From an uncultured Ureaplasma sp. (GTDB taxonomy: Bacteria; Bacillota_I; Bacilli_A; Mycoplasmatales; Mycoplasmoidaceae): a stretch of 17,017 nt of DNA. The position numbers and the translations under genes were made by a program. The stretch spans positions 1-17,017 of the forward strand of contig CACZNK010000035.1 in the NCBI GenBank assembly GCA_902782585.1, read 5' to 3'. This document shows, one piece after another, positions 6,862 to 17,017 of this stretch (the first letter of the stretch is position 1; each line of letters opens with the position of its first letter). A model generated the notes under the pieces. It ran no database searches. It saw only the letters and a list, made by a program, of their open reading frames with translations, and was not told the origin of the DNA.

Positions 6862-8643
6862 CTAATTATGTTTTAAATAATCTTTAATAATTTTGGCTTT
6901 TTTAATACCAACATATTGTGATAATTCTTCAATATTTGCATCTCTAATTGCAACTATATTTTGATAATTATTTAATAATTTGTTAATTGAAGAATTACCA
7001 ATTTCAGGAATATCTTGTAGTTTAGATTTAAATAATGAAGATTGTTTCTTTTGTCTAAAAAATGTAATAGCAAATCTATGTGTCTCATTCTGTATTTTTA
7101 ATAAATAAAGATACAATTCAGATTTTTTATCTAAATTAATAAATTTATTATTTGGAACATAAATTTTTTCAGTCTCGTGTTTTTTATTTTTAACAAGACC
7201 AATAACTGGAATTACTAAATCCAATTTATTATTCTTTAATGCTTGCATAATGGTATTTACTTGTTGTTTGCCTCCATCAGCAATAATTAGATTAGGTAAT
7301 TCCTCTTTTTGATTTAACATCCTTGTATATTGACGATTAATAACTTCAGACATATATTCAACATCAGATTTAGATGTTTTGTTCTTGATAATGAATTTAC
7401 GATATAAGTTTTTATTGAATTTACCATGTTCAATAGCAATCATAGCTCCAATTCGATCTTCATTAAAAAGATTTGACATATCAAATGCATGAATTAAATT
7501 TAAATTGTCCATATTTAATGTTCTTTTTAATTCTTCAAATGCATCAATATTTAATGCTACAAATTTCTTATATTGTAAATAATTTGAATTATAATATGCT
7601 CTCGCGTTAGCAATAGCATTTTCAAGAATGTTTTTAAATTTCCCAGTTTTTGGATTTACAAAAATAATATTTAAATTTTTAGATAAATTTTTAAGTTTTT
7701 TATTTGTTAGACTAACATAACATTTTTTAGGTAAATTCAAATTATCTGAATAAAATTGCATTAGATAACTTTCAATTGTTTCTAAAATTGAATCATGAAT
7801 TTCAGCAATTTGTTCTCTTTTAGCTAATAATTTACCATTTATATATGAGAAAATCGAAATAGAGATATAATTTTTATTTATATAAAAACCCAAAACATCA
7901 ATTGATTGTTTAGAAACTAAATTAATATTCTGGTATTGACTTATTTTATTTATACCATTAATTAATTCATTAATTTTTTTAGCCTCTTCATATTTAAATT
8001 GATTTGAATATTCTTTTTCTCTTTGAATTAAATTATTAATAGTATTTTTTAAATTACCTTTAAAAAAAATATTAATATCTTTAGCAATCTTAGCATATTG
8101 AGATTGACTAATATTATATACACATGGACCTAAACATTCACCTATATCATAATAAAGACATGTTTTTTTAGGCATCTTATAACATTTTCTTAATGGGAAT
8201 AAATGTTGTAAGAAATTATAAATACTATATCTATTTGATTTATTTGTAGCAAATGGACCATAATATTTACCTTTATATGTATCTGATTCATGTGTGTAAA
8301 TTAAACGAGGATTTTTTTCGTTAGTTAAAACAATATAAGGATAATATGTTCCTTCTTTTAACAAAACATTATATTTTGGTTGGTATTTTTTAATTAAGTT
8401 ATTTTCTAATATCAATGATTCATTTTCATTATTTACTGTAATAAAATCAACATCATAAATCTTTTCAACTATTTTTTTAGTTTTAATATCCCGATTATTT
8501 AAAAAATATTGATGTGTTCTATTATATAAATCGCTTGCTTTACCAACATAAATAACTTGTTGATATTTATCTTTTCATAAATAACATCCAGGTTTATGAG
8601 GTATGTTTTTTAGTTTATAATCTAATGATTCATTAATATTCAT
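6862..8643 (-). CDS. uvrC: UvrABC excinuclease subunit C
   Basis: UvrC makes the two cuts flanking a DNA lesion in nucleotide excision repair, acting with UvrA and UvrB. The full product is 593 residues, normal for the family. The real start is the ATG at 8643; a TGA (Trp23) hides it under the standard code. Domains in order: GIY-YIG nuclease for the 3' cut (KPGCYLWKD at 17-25, VIYVGKASDLYNR at 30-42); a cysteine set (Cys154, 162, 170, 174) in CYKMPKKTCLYYDIGECLGPC, matching the cluster-binding region of UvrC; a UVR motif for UvrB contact (~197-232); an RNase H-like domain for the 5' cut with FDMS (Asp388), ADGGKQQ (Asp456) and NETHRFAI (His522); and a C-terminal helix-hairpin-helix pair (~543-590). 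It starts 12 nt after the ABC ATPase stop, so it is probably in the ileS-led transcript. Confidence 0.96.
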
Positions 8644-8655
8644 TGATTATTTATT

Positions 8656-10002
8656 TTATCTTAATACTTCCTTCATTGTGTCACGCGAACCATACACAAT
8701 CATATCTTCATATACATCAGTTAAATCAGGATAGTTACGTTTAAATAAATTTATATAAATTTGTTTCTTTGATAATTCTTTTTGTAATTTAATTACATCA
8801 TTATGATTAGGTATTTTTAAAATGCTACATTTTTTAATATTGTCATATCTTATTTTTAGTTTCATAGTTTTGATAATCTTAATAAATGCTTTATTTTGTT
8901 TTTTATCAATATTAATTAAATATTCATTATTGTTATATTTATTCAACAAATCAATTTTCTTACCAGAATATTTAATCTTACCACCGTCAAGAATAGTTAA
9001 TGAATCAGCATAAATATCAAGTTCTGCTAGTACATGAGATGAAGCAAAAATAGATTTACCACATTTAACTAAATCTAATAAAGTATCAAAAAATTCAATT
9101 CTAGCCTTTGGATCTAAATTTGCTACTGGTTCATCCATAATAATGATTTTTGGGTTGCAAACTAATGATTGTGCAAGTAATATTTTTTTCTGTTGCCCAG
9201 AAGAAAATGTATTAGGTGAACGATTTCTTAAATTTCACATATTCATCTCTTTCAATTTGACTTTAGTCATTTCCTTAGCTTTAACTTCACTAACACCTTC
9301 AAGCATTACCATTCATTTTAAATAACTAAATGCTGAAAATCTTTCAGGAAAATTTGCTCTTTCAGGAATATAACAAATTTGTCGTTTAGCTTCTTCAGAT
9401 ATATTTTTTTTACCATCAATTAAAATAGTTCCGGATCACTTATAATATGAACCAATTAAAGACTTAATTGTTGTAGTTTTTCCTGCACCATTAGCACCTA
9501 TAAATGCATGAAATTCACCAGGATATACATCAAAATTTAATCCATCAATTGTTGGTATTTTTTTTGACTTATAGTATTTAGTTAAATTTCGAACATATAA
9601 AATTGGTTTTTGTTTCATTTTTTTAAATCTTTTCAAATCACTTTGAAAATACTTATGTACTTTACAACATCTTTTTTCAATAATCTCTTTGATCATATTA
9701 ACTGTTTCTGTAATTCTTTTATTAGAATATGGTCTTAGTAGTGATGGATTGCTTGCACATTCATTAATAGAATTAAGTAATTCTTTATTGAAATTTGTTT
9801 TTAATCTATAAGTTTCTTTAATATATTTTTTTTCATTTTTAACATCATCTCGTGTTAAATGTTTTGATGATAAATGAATATTATTAATATCATGTTGATA
9901 TTGGGCTTTTAATGTTGGAAATGAATCAATATTATCAATAAATTTAAATAATGCTTTATCACTATGTAATAATTGCTTGAATTGTGCAACACTAATTTTC
10001 AT
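8656..10002 (-). CDS. ABC-2 type transporter ATP-binding protein with N-terminal extension
   Basis: Cytoplasmic ATPase of an ABC transporter, 448 residues when UGA is read as Trp. The nucleotide-binding domain starts near residue 133 (ILYVRNLTKYYKSKK) and has Walker A GANGAGKTT (169-177), a Glu-type Q-loop region (ICYIPERANFPERFS), a variant signature SSGQQKK (267-273), Walker B IIIMDEP (286-292) and switch SSHVLAELD. The YIPE pattern is seen in exporter ATPases that pair with ABC-2 permeases. Before it lie about 130 helical, charged residues without a recognised domain, and after it about 110 residues. The ATG at 10002 is inside the end of ileS (11-nt overlap); an AAGGA lies about 13 nt upstream. 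The likely membrane partner is the 766-residue protein at 3978-6278 in the same cluster. Substrate unknown. Confidence 0.9.
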
Positions 10003-12727
10003 AGAAATGTTTAGTTCCTTTTTTATTCATTACTGAAATACATCTATCACAAATGTGATCATTATTAATTGAATCAACTGGATAATAGTTTCAACATCTT
10101 TCACATCTTACATAATTTGCATTTGAACATGTTACTTCAATATCTTTAATATTTTTATCAATTATAATTTCACATTTTGCAACATTTAAGTATTTTTTTA
10201 AAATTTCATTTGTAATATTGTTTGGATTATCATTCATTTTAATTGTGATCATTGCTTGTGTATTTTTGGTAATTAAATTTTCTTTTCTAATTTGTTCAAG
10301 AGCAGAAAATACTTTATCTTTTATGATAAAGAATTGTTTTCATCAAACAGTATCAACTTTTGGGAAATCAAATTCTATATCTTTAATAAATTCATTCAAA
10401 AATACTGAATCTTTTTTATTAGTGATATTAGAATGTTTGTAAACTTCTTCACATGTGTGAGGAATAATTGGTGCTAAAGCCAACATATAAAAGTTTAGGA
10501 CTGTATAAAGCACTGTTTGAATAGCACGACGATGTTTATTATTTGGTTCATCACAGTATAAACTATCTTTAATAATATCAAAATATCATCCAGATAATTT
10601 TATAGCTTCTAAATTAATTGCTTTAATTACAACTGAAAAATTGTAATTTTCATAAGCATCAATTATTTTTGTCATATTTTGTTTTAATTCATTCAAAATG
10701 TAAGCATCAGCTAAATCAAAATCCATTGATTTGTCTTTTTCATAATTAAAATCACTTAAATTTGAAAGAATAAACTTGAATATTGAATTTCTAATTCTTC
10801 GATACATTTCAGAAATTTGATTTAAAATATCATTACTAATTCTTACATCATCTTGGTAATCACTATTAGCAACTCACATTCGTAAAATGTCTGCACCAAA
10901 TTGTTCACACACTTTTAGCGGATCAATTACATTACCAATTGATTTTGACATTTTTCTTCCTTGATCATCTAAAGTCATACCATGTGATAATAAACGTTTG
11001 TATGGGGCTTTATCATATTGAATTACAGAACAAATTAATGATGAATTAAATCATCCACGGTATTGATCTCCACCTTCCAAATATAAATCAGCTGGAATTG
11101 GTAAATTCAAATCTTTTAAAATGCTATATGAACTACCTGAGTCAAATCATACATCCATAATATCTTTTTCTTTATGATATTTATCTTTATCAGCTTTATA
11201 TTTATCTGTTAAAAAGAATTCAACTGGTTTTTCAAACCATGCATTTGTACCATTCTTATGAATTAAGTCAATGATATGTTTAATTAATTCATAGTCAATA
11301 ATTGGTTCATTTTTTTGATTAAAAATGATTGGAATTGGCACACCCCAAACACGTTGACGACTAATACATCATTCTTTACGATTAGAAATCATGCTAATTA
11401 ATTGATGTTTATTAGTTTCATTTGGAAAAGTAACATCTTCAATAGTAGCTAATAATTTATCTTGAATTTTTGAAATATTAACAAATCATTGTTTTGTTGC
11501 GCGATAAATAATTGGTTTTTTTGTTCGCCAATCAATAGGAATTGAGTGAACAATCTTATCACATCTCATTAATGCATTTAATTTTTTAATACGTTCAAGA
11601 ATGATTTCATTAGCTTGTTCATAAAATACACCTTCAAGTTCTTTATCATTAACTTCTTTATTAAATTTACCACTATCATCAATGGGGCAATAAATTTTAA
11701 TTCCATATTTTTTAGCAGCATAATAATCATCAACACCAAAACCAGATGCAATATGAACTAAACCAGTTCCATCATTATCAGTTACATAATCAGCTAAAAT
11801 AACTGGATTTATTTTATCAAGTCAAATATGTTTATATTGAACATTTTCAATATCACGACCAACAAATTGTTTTAAAACTTTGTAGTTTTTCCAGTTTAAA
11901 ATTTTAGCAATCTTCGCAATATTTTTTTCTAATAAAACAAAATATTCATTATCAACTTGAACCCTTACATATTTAAACTCAGGATGTATAGCAATTGCTT
12001 GGTTACTTGGTAATGTTCATGGAGTAGTTGTCCAAATTAATAATTTATCATCCTTATTAATTGTTGTATTATCAACTAAAACATTAAATGTGACATATAT
12101 TGAATATGCCTCATCATTTTTATATTCAATTTCAGCTTCAGCTAATGCTGAATGTGATGATCATGATCAAAATACAGGTTTATAATCTTGATATACTAAA
12201 CCTTTTTTAACCATATCAAGAAATAAAAGCAATTGATTATTTTCAAAATTTGAATCTAGAGTTAAGTATTTTTCATTAAAATCAGTAATTAACCCTAAAT
12301 GTCTAAATTGTTCTAATTGATGATCAACATTTTGTTGTGCAAATTCTTTACATTTATCTCTAAATTCAGCAACTGTTAAACTTGATTGTTTAATATTACC
12401 TTTTTTTAATAATGCATGTTCAATAGGTAATCCATGGGTATCTCATCCTGGAATAAAGTGTGAGTTATACCCTGTTAAAAAACGATAACGAACAATAATA
12501 TCTTTTAATATTTTGTTCAAAGCATGACCAACATGGATATCACCATTGGCATATGGAGGACCATCATGTAATATTCATGGTTTTTTATCTTTGTTCTTAT
12601 TTAATAATTTCTTGTAAATATCATTATCAAGTCATTCCTTTTGAATTACGCTTTCTTTTTTAGTCAAATTAGCTTTCATTTCAAAGGTCGTTTTAAGAAT
12701 ATTTAAAGATGACTTAAAATTGTTCAT
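9992..12727 (-). CDS. ileS: Isoleucyl-tRNA synthetase
   Basis: Class I synthetase that charges tRNA-Ile and edits Val-tRNA-Ile. The 911-residue frame needs UGA as Trp and runs from MNNFKSSLNI to KKGTKHFYEN. Visible motifs: PYANGDIHVGHALNK (HIGH motif as HVGH, 65-68); the CP1 editing site with TTTPWTLPSN (233-242) and GTGLVHIASGFGVDDY (His325, Asp334); WFDSGSS; and GRKMSKSIGN (KMSKS 592-596). The C-terminal zinc finger has CERCW and CDRC. The threonines, Asn242, His325 and Asp334 match the catalytic editing residues of the E. coli enzyme by spacing, although the usual APGHG is ASGFG. It is the first gene of the minus-strand cluster and overlaps the ABC ATPase start by 11 nt. It diverges from the DUF2156-GNAT gene. 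There is no room for a T-box leader upstream. Confidence 0.96.
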
Positions 12728-12770
12728 AATATTAACAATATTAATTTTATAAATAAATATGCATATTATT
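12728..12770. promoter_or_regulatory. Divergent spacer between ileS and the DUF2156-GNAT gene, with a dyad
   Basis: Only 43 nt (31 if the upstream ATG at 12759 is used) separate the two divergent starts. It is almost pure A+T. A 7-bp inverted repeat, TAATATT-AAC-AATATTA, covers 12727-12743 and touches the ileS start codon. TATAAA-like sequences occur on both strands (near 12749-12754 on plus, and overlapping on minus), but no clear -35/-10 pair can be assigned. Promoters must overlap each other or lie partly inside the opposite gene. No Shine-Dalgarno sequence is seen for either gene. Confidence 0.4.
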
Positions 12771-14207
12771 ATGTTTAAATTTAAAAAAGAACAAACTAAT
12801 GAATTAAACAATCTACTTTCATATTTAAACAAGTATGACTTTAAATTTGGTGCATATACTATCGGATGAAAAATAATCTGATCAAATTATTCAAATATCT
12901 CATATGACATTATCAATAATCATTATGTTCAATATTTAGATGCTGATAATCAAAAATACTTTTTTTACCCTTTATCATTGAATAATGATGATAATGAAGA
13001 GAAAAGAACATTAAAAATTATTGCTAATTATTGTTATCAAAATAAAATTAAACTTAATTTTACTTGCATTCCTAAACATAAAATTGCAAATATTATTAGT
13101 TTGTTCTACACAAATTGCAAAATTAGTCAGGATCGTAAATGAATGAACTATTCATATGATGCTAATGACTTTATTAATCTTAATGGTAGTAATTATGCTA
13201 AACAAAGAAATAATATACGTAAATTTGCTAAACAAAATTTAGAATATGAATTTCAACCAATAAACAAAAATAATATCAATGAAGCTAAACAATACATTAT
13301 TGATTGGTGAAAGAAATATGATTTAAAAAAAATAGATGAATTTGCTAAATATGCCATAATTCATGAACCATTAATATTGGACTATTTTTTTAAATATGGA
13401 CTTGTTGGAGCAATATTAAAGATTAATAAAAAAATAGTTGCATTATGTGTTGGAGAAAAATGCGGAAACACATTATTTAATCATGTTGAAAAAATTAATC
13501 ACAAAATTAAAGGATTAGATTGTTTTTTTAGCAATTTGTTTGCTAAATATTTTGTAACTGATAATATTAAATATATTAATCGAGAAGATGATGCTGGTAA
13601 TAAAGGTCTAAGAAAATCTAAACTTCAATATCATCCTGAAGAATTAGTAGCAGGATATACAATAAATGTTAATACAGAACTATACCAAATCAAAAAACCA
13701 ACTACTATAAAAGTTGATAATGAATTAGTTTTAAAAGATATCACTAAAAATGATGTTGCATATTTTGATTTGTGTACAAATGATGAATTAAATAAATATT
13801 ATGGATATGATTACCATAAAGATTTTGATAAAAATGTAAGTGGTAAACAAGTAACTCTTGATTGGTTTTTAAAAAGTAGACAAAATGATATTGATAATCA
13901 TATGGAAGTTTCTTGAGGAATATTTGCAAACAATAAACTTGTCGGAGAGATTAATTTATTTGATATAAATTATAATCATGAAGGGTGAATAGGATTTAGA
14001 ACACTTGAGATTGAACAAAGAAAGGGATATACTTCAAAATCAGTAGAAAAATTAATTTCATATGCACTTTATGAACTAGGATTAGATAAAATTTATTCAA
14101 AATGCTTTAAACAAAACATAGCATCAGCTAATTTGTTAAAAAAGGTAGGAATGAAATTAATAAAAGAAGATAATAAATTTTATTACTTTGAAATTTCAAG
14201 CAAATAA
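12771..14207 (+). CDS. DUF2156 (MprF C-terminal-like) protein fused to a GNAT acetyltransferase domain
   Basis: With UGA as Trp this is a 478-residue two-domain protein. Residues ~1-296 match DUF2156, the family of the catalytic domain of lysyl-phosphatidylglycerol synthase (MprF): NNIRKFAKQNLEYEFQPI, VEKINHKIKGLDCFFSN and the hallmark INREDDAGNKGLRKSKLQY (268-286). Residues ~315-478 look like a RimJ/RimL-type GNAT domain: WFLKSR, GEINLFDI, EQRKGYTSKSVEKLI (415-429, acetyl-CoA loop) and SANLLKKVGMKLI. It has no membrane segments, so unlike full MprF it lacks the flippase part. MprF-type domains move amino acids from aminoacyl-tRNA; GNAT domains acetylate amines. Target and activity here are unknown. 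The start may be 12771 or 12759 (in frame, four codons earlier). The stop TAA shares its last A with the alaS ATG, so translation is probably coupled. Confidence 0.8.
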
Positions 14208-16906
14208 TGAATATTATGAAAAAATGAACTGGTAATACAATAAGAAAAACTTGATTAGATTATTTTATCAAAAATAATCACTTTTTATATCCATCACAAT
14301 CACTAATTCCTCATAATGATCCTTCATTACTATGAATCAACTCTGGCGTTGCTACATTGAAAAATTATTTTTCAGGTCTGGAGACACCTGTAAGAAATAG
14401 ATTAACAAGTTCACAACGTTCAATTAGGACTAATGATATTTTTAACATTGGTATAACTTCAAGACATCATACTTTTTTTGAAATGTTAGGTAATTTCTCT
14501 ATTGGTGATTATTTTAAAAAAGAAGCAATTAGATATGCATATGATTTACTTGTAAATCATTTCTTTATGGATGTGAATAAATTATATTTTACAGTTTATG
14601 AAAAAGATAATGATGCATATAATGAATGAATTAATCTTGGAATTGACAAATCACATATTATTAAATGTAACAAAGAAAGAAACTTTTGAGATGTTGGTTC
14701 TGGTCCATGTGGCCCATGTACCGAAATTTATTATGACCGTGGTGAAAAATTTGATCCAAATAAAAAAGGTGAGGAGTTATTCTACAAAGATATTGAAAAT
14801 GACCGATATGTTGAAATATGAAATATTGTTTTTTCACAATTTAATAACAATGGTAAAAATGAATATACTGAATTAGCTAGAAAGAATATTGATACTGGTG
14901 CTGGATTAGAAAGATTAGCTTCTGTTTTACAAAATACACCAACTAATTTTGATACTGATCTATTTTTGCCAATAATTAAAACAATTGAAAAATATTCAAA
15001 ATCATATAAATATGACAGTAATGCTTATTTTTCAAAAGATAAAACCCAAAAAGAAATTAATCGTAATTTCATAATTATTACAGATCATATTAAAGCTTGT
15101 GTGTTTGCAATTGCTGATGGTGCTATTCCAAGTGCTAAAGATAGGGGTGCTATTTTAAGAAAATTACTACGCAGAGCAATTATTTGTAGTAAAAACATTG
15201 AAATTTCTGAAGATTTTTTAATTGAAACAATTGATGTAATTATTGAAACTATGAATGATTTTTATCCATATTTAAATAAAAATAGACAATCAATTATTGA
15301 TGTTATGCTACATGAACAAAAATTATTTAATCAAACATTATCAAAAGGATATGAACTATATAAGAAAGTTTTAATAAATAGTTCAAATGTAGACGTAAAA
15401 ACTATTTTTAAATTAACTGATACATATGGTTTCCCTTTTGAAGTTATTAAAAACTTATGTGATCAAAACAATATTAAATTTGATATTAAAAAATATGAAG
15501 AAATTGTTACTAAACATCAACAAATATCACATGGTAACAAACATACCAAGGCTATGACTCAACAAAATAAAAATCTTATTAATTTCCATGATAAATCAAT
15601 TTTTACTTATGATGAATTTAATTTAAAAGGTTCTAAAGTTATTGCTATTTTTGATGAGGAATACAATCCTATCAATAATTTAAATAAAGGTAAAATTTGA
15701 TTAGTATTTGATAAAACTTGTTTTTATGCTACTAGTGGTGGACAAGAACATGATATAGGTAAAATATCAAATTATGATGTAATAGATGTAATCAAAGCAC
15801 CTAATGGTCAACATTTACATTTAATTGAAACTAATAAGCAAATTAAAATTGATGATAAATTAGATTTAAAAATTGACATCAAGAATCGAAAACTAACTTC
15901 ATGTAATCATTCATGTGAGCACTTATTACAAAAGGCATTCCAAACTTCTATTTCAGAATTAATTCACCAAGAAGGCGCATATAAATCAGCTAAAAAAGTA
16001 ACATTTGATTTCTCATATTCATCAAAATTGACTGATGAACAATTAATTAAAGTCGAAGATAAAGTTAATGAATATATTAAATCTAATGCTAATGTAACAA
16101 CTAAACTTATGAATTTAGATGATGCTAAAAAAATGCATGCACAAGCTCATTTTGAAAATGTTTATAAAAAAATTAATGGATTATTACGAGTGGTAATTAT
16201 GGATAAAATTACAAGTGAAATTTGTGGCGGAACACATGTTAAAAATTTAGGTGAACTTGAACAATTCATGTTTGTTAAACTTGATACTAAAGGTAGCGGA
16301 TCATATAGGATTGAAGGTATTACAACAAATAATACTATTAATGAATTTTTAAATGAAAAGATTAATCAAATCAAAAATGAATTTTATAGTCTAATCAAGC
16401 GATTAAAAGAATTGAAGGTTGAATCTAAATTATATGACAAAGAAATTAAATTACTTTCATTTATTAAAACAAGACAAAATTATCATAAATTAGTCAAAAA
16501 TTTTGCTAATGTTAAGTCAAATTTAAAGAAATTGATTATTAAAGCTAACTTAGATAAAAATATAAACCTTTCAGTTCAATTAAAACAATCATTTGTTATC
16601 AATGATAATAAAGTTATTACTACTGAATTAGATAACATTGATGCAAAAATAGTAATTAATACTCTAAGTCAATTAGCTAATGAAAACAAAGACAAAACAT
16701 TTATTGCTTTTGACATAATAAACAATAAAGTTAGATATTTTGTCATTACTGGTAGTCAAGTAAAAGATAAACAATTTACTGCTAATACATTAGTTGTTAA
16801 ATTAAATAAATTATTTGATGGTTGTGGTGGTGGAAGTCCTACATTTGCTCAAGGTGGGTGTGAAAAAACAAATTATCAAAAAAATATTAAAAATGTTGAA
16901 TTTTAA
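14207..16906 (+). CDS. alaS: Alanyl-tRNA synthetase
   Basis: Class II synthetase that charges tRNA-Ala and hydrolyses Ser- and Gly-tRNA-Ala. The 899-residue frame depends on UGA as Trp. Domains in order: catalytic core (TIRKTWLDYF, NSGVATLKNYF, SSQRSIRTNDI, then HHTFFEMLGNFSIGDYFK and DVGSGPCGPCTEIYYD, and NIDTGAGLERLAS), a tRNA-binding middle domain (AIADGAIPSAKDRGAILRK, LTDTYGFPFEVI), a zinc-type editing domain with His568-x3-His572 (NHSCEH) and Cys673/His677 (EICGGTHVKNLGE), and a C-Ala domain ending GCGGGSPTFAQGGCEK. All four presumed editing zinc ligands are present. The start is ATG 14207, overlapping the upstream stop, or ATG 14216 three codons later. All recognisable Trp codons are TGA. 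It is probably co-translated with the DUF2156-GNAT gene. Confidence 0.97.
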
Positions 16907-17017
16907 TTTTAATTAAATTAATACTTTGAGTTGTTTAATTTAATTACTCTATTTAGTTATTATCCAAATTATCAATTTCATTAATTTATTTATCTTGTCT
17001 ATTAAGACTTTTAACAA
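16907..17017. other. AT-rich end region without a supported gene
   Basis: The last 111 nt hold an inverted repeat near alaS (listed separately). On the minus strand, one short frame reads INEIDNLDNN before a TAA and another reads KSLNRQDK before a TAA; either could be the tail of a gene lying beyond the window that converges on alaS. The pieces are too short to call. Confidence 0.3.
16910..16946. terminator. Possible weak terminator after alaS
   Basis: Starting 4 nt after the alaS stop, a 12-nt arm at 16910-16921 and its exact inverted copy at 16935-16946 flank a 13-nt loop. The stem is all A-T and there is no clean T run after it, so it falls short of a standard intrinsic terminator. Its position and perfect pairing make it the best candidate for the end of the transcript. 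It could also act in both directions if a gene converges from the right. Confidence 0.35.

Noticed and set aside
8416..8643. uvrC truncated at its N-terminus
   Set aside because: Reading TGA as Trp23 restores the GIY-YIG domain and an ATG at 8643.
10218..10442. Plus-strand ORF with hydrophobic start, opposite ileS
   Set aside because: It is the complement of the conserved C-terminal part of IleRS; the hydrophobic run comes from reading A-rich coding DNA backwards.
12728..12770. T-box leader for ileS
   Set aside because: At most about 40 nt separate ileS from the divergent gene and no specifier hairpin or T-box sequence is present; the alaS start is also too close to the preceding gene.
1..17017. 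Insertion sequences, CRISPR arrays, tRNA or rRNA genes
   Set aside because: No transposase motifs, direct-repeat arrays, cloverleaf-like GC-richer islands or rRNA-like sequence were seen on either strand by eye.

Overview
The window is from a wall-less, AT-rich bacterium of the class Mollicutes (mycoplasma/spiroplasma relatives). Three things show this. Base composition is very low in G+C (roughly a quarter by eye). Several large genes read through only if UGA is tryptophan: alaS, ileS, the ABC ATPase, uvrC, the membrane permease and the DUF2156-GNAT gene. Intergenic spaces are tiny. I cannot assign a genus. The presence of ispG means the organism kept at least part of the MEP isoprenoid pathway, which only some Mollicutes have.

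Layout. (1) 1-1173 is a worn region: the tail of an unrecognised ORF, a small SSB-like OB-fold gene on the minus strand, and a lipoprotein pseudogene broken by an in-frame stop and a frameshift. (2) 1208-3975 is a tight plus-strand pair: ptsI (PTS Enzyme I) and, 2 nt later, ispG. (3) 3978-12727 is one long minus-strand cluster. In transcription order it holds ileS, an ABC-2 type ATPase with a long N-terminal extension (overlapping the ileS end), uvrC, a YfcE/MJ0936-type phosphodiesterase and a 766-residue permease-like membrane protein. Its last gene converges on ispG with only 2 bp between stop codons. (4) From a divergent spacer of about 30-43 bp, the plus strand carries a two-domain protein (DUF2156, related to the MprF/lysyl-phosphatidylglycerol synthase catalytic domain, fused to a RimJ/RimL-like GNAT domain). 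Its stop overlaps the start of alaS by 1 nt. (5) 16907-17017 is a short AT-rich tail with an inverted repeat and no supported gene.

How the genes relate. Two aminoacyl-tRNA synthetases head the two divergent units, and both keep their editing sites. The ABC ATPase and the large membrane protein lie in one cluster and are probably two parts of one ABC-2 exporter, though uvrC and the phosphodiesterase sit between them. The most interesting unit is the DUF2156-GNAT protein coupled to alaS. DUF2156-type domains are related to enzymes that take amino acids from aminoacyl-tRNA, so Ala-tRNA made by the next gene is a plausible, untested donor. Mobile elements, CRISPR arrays, rRNAs and tRNAs were looked for and none was seen.
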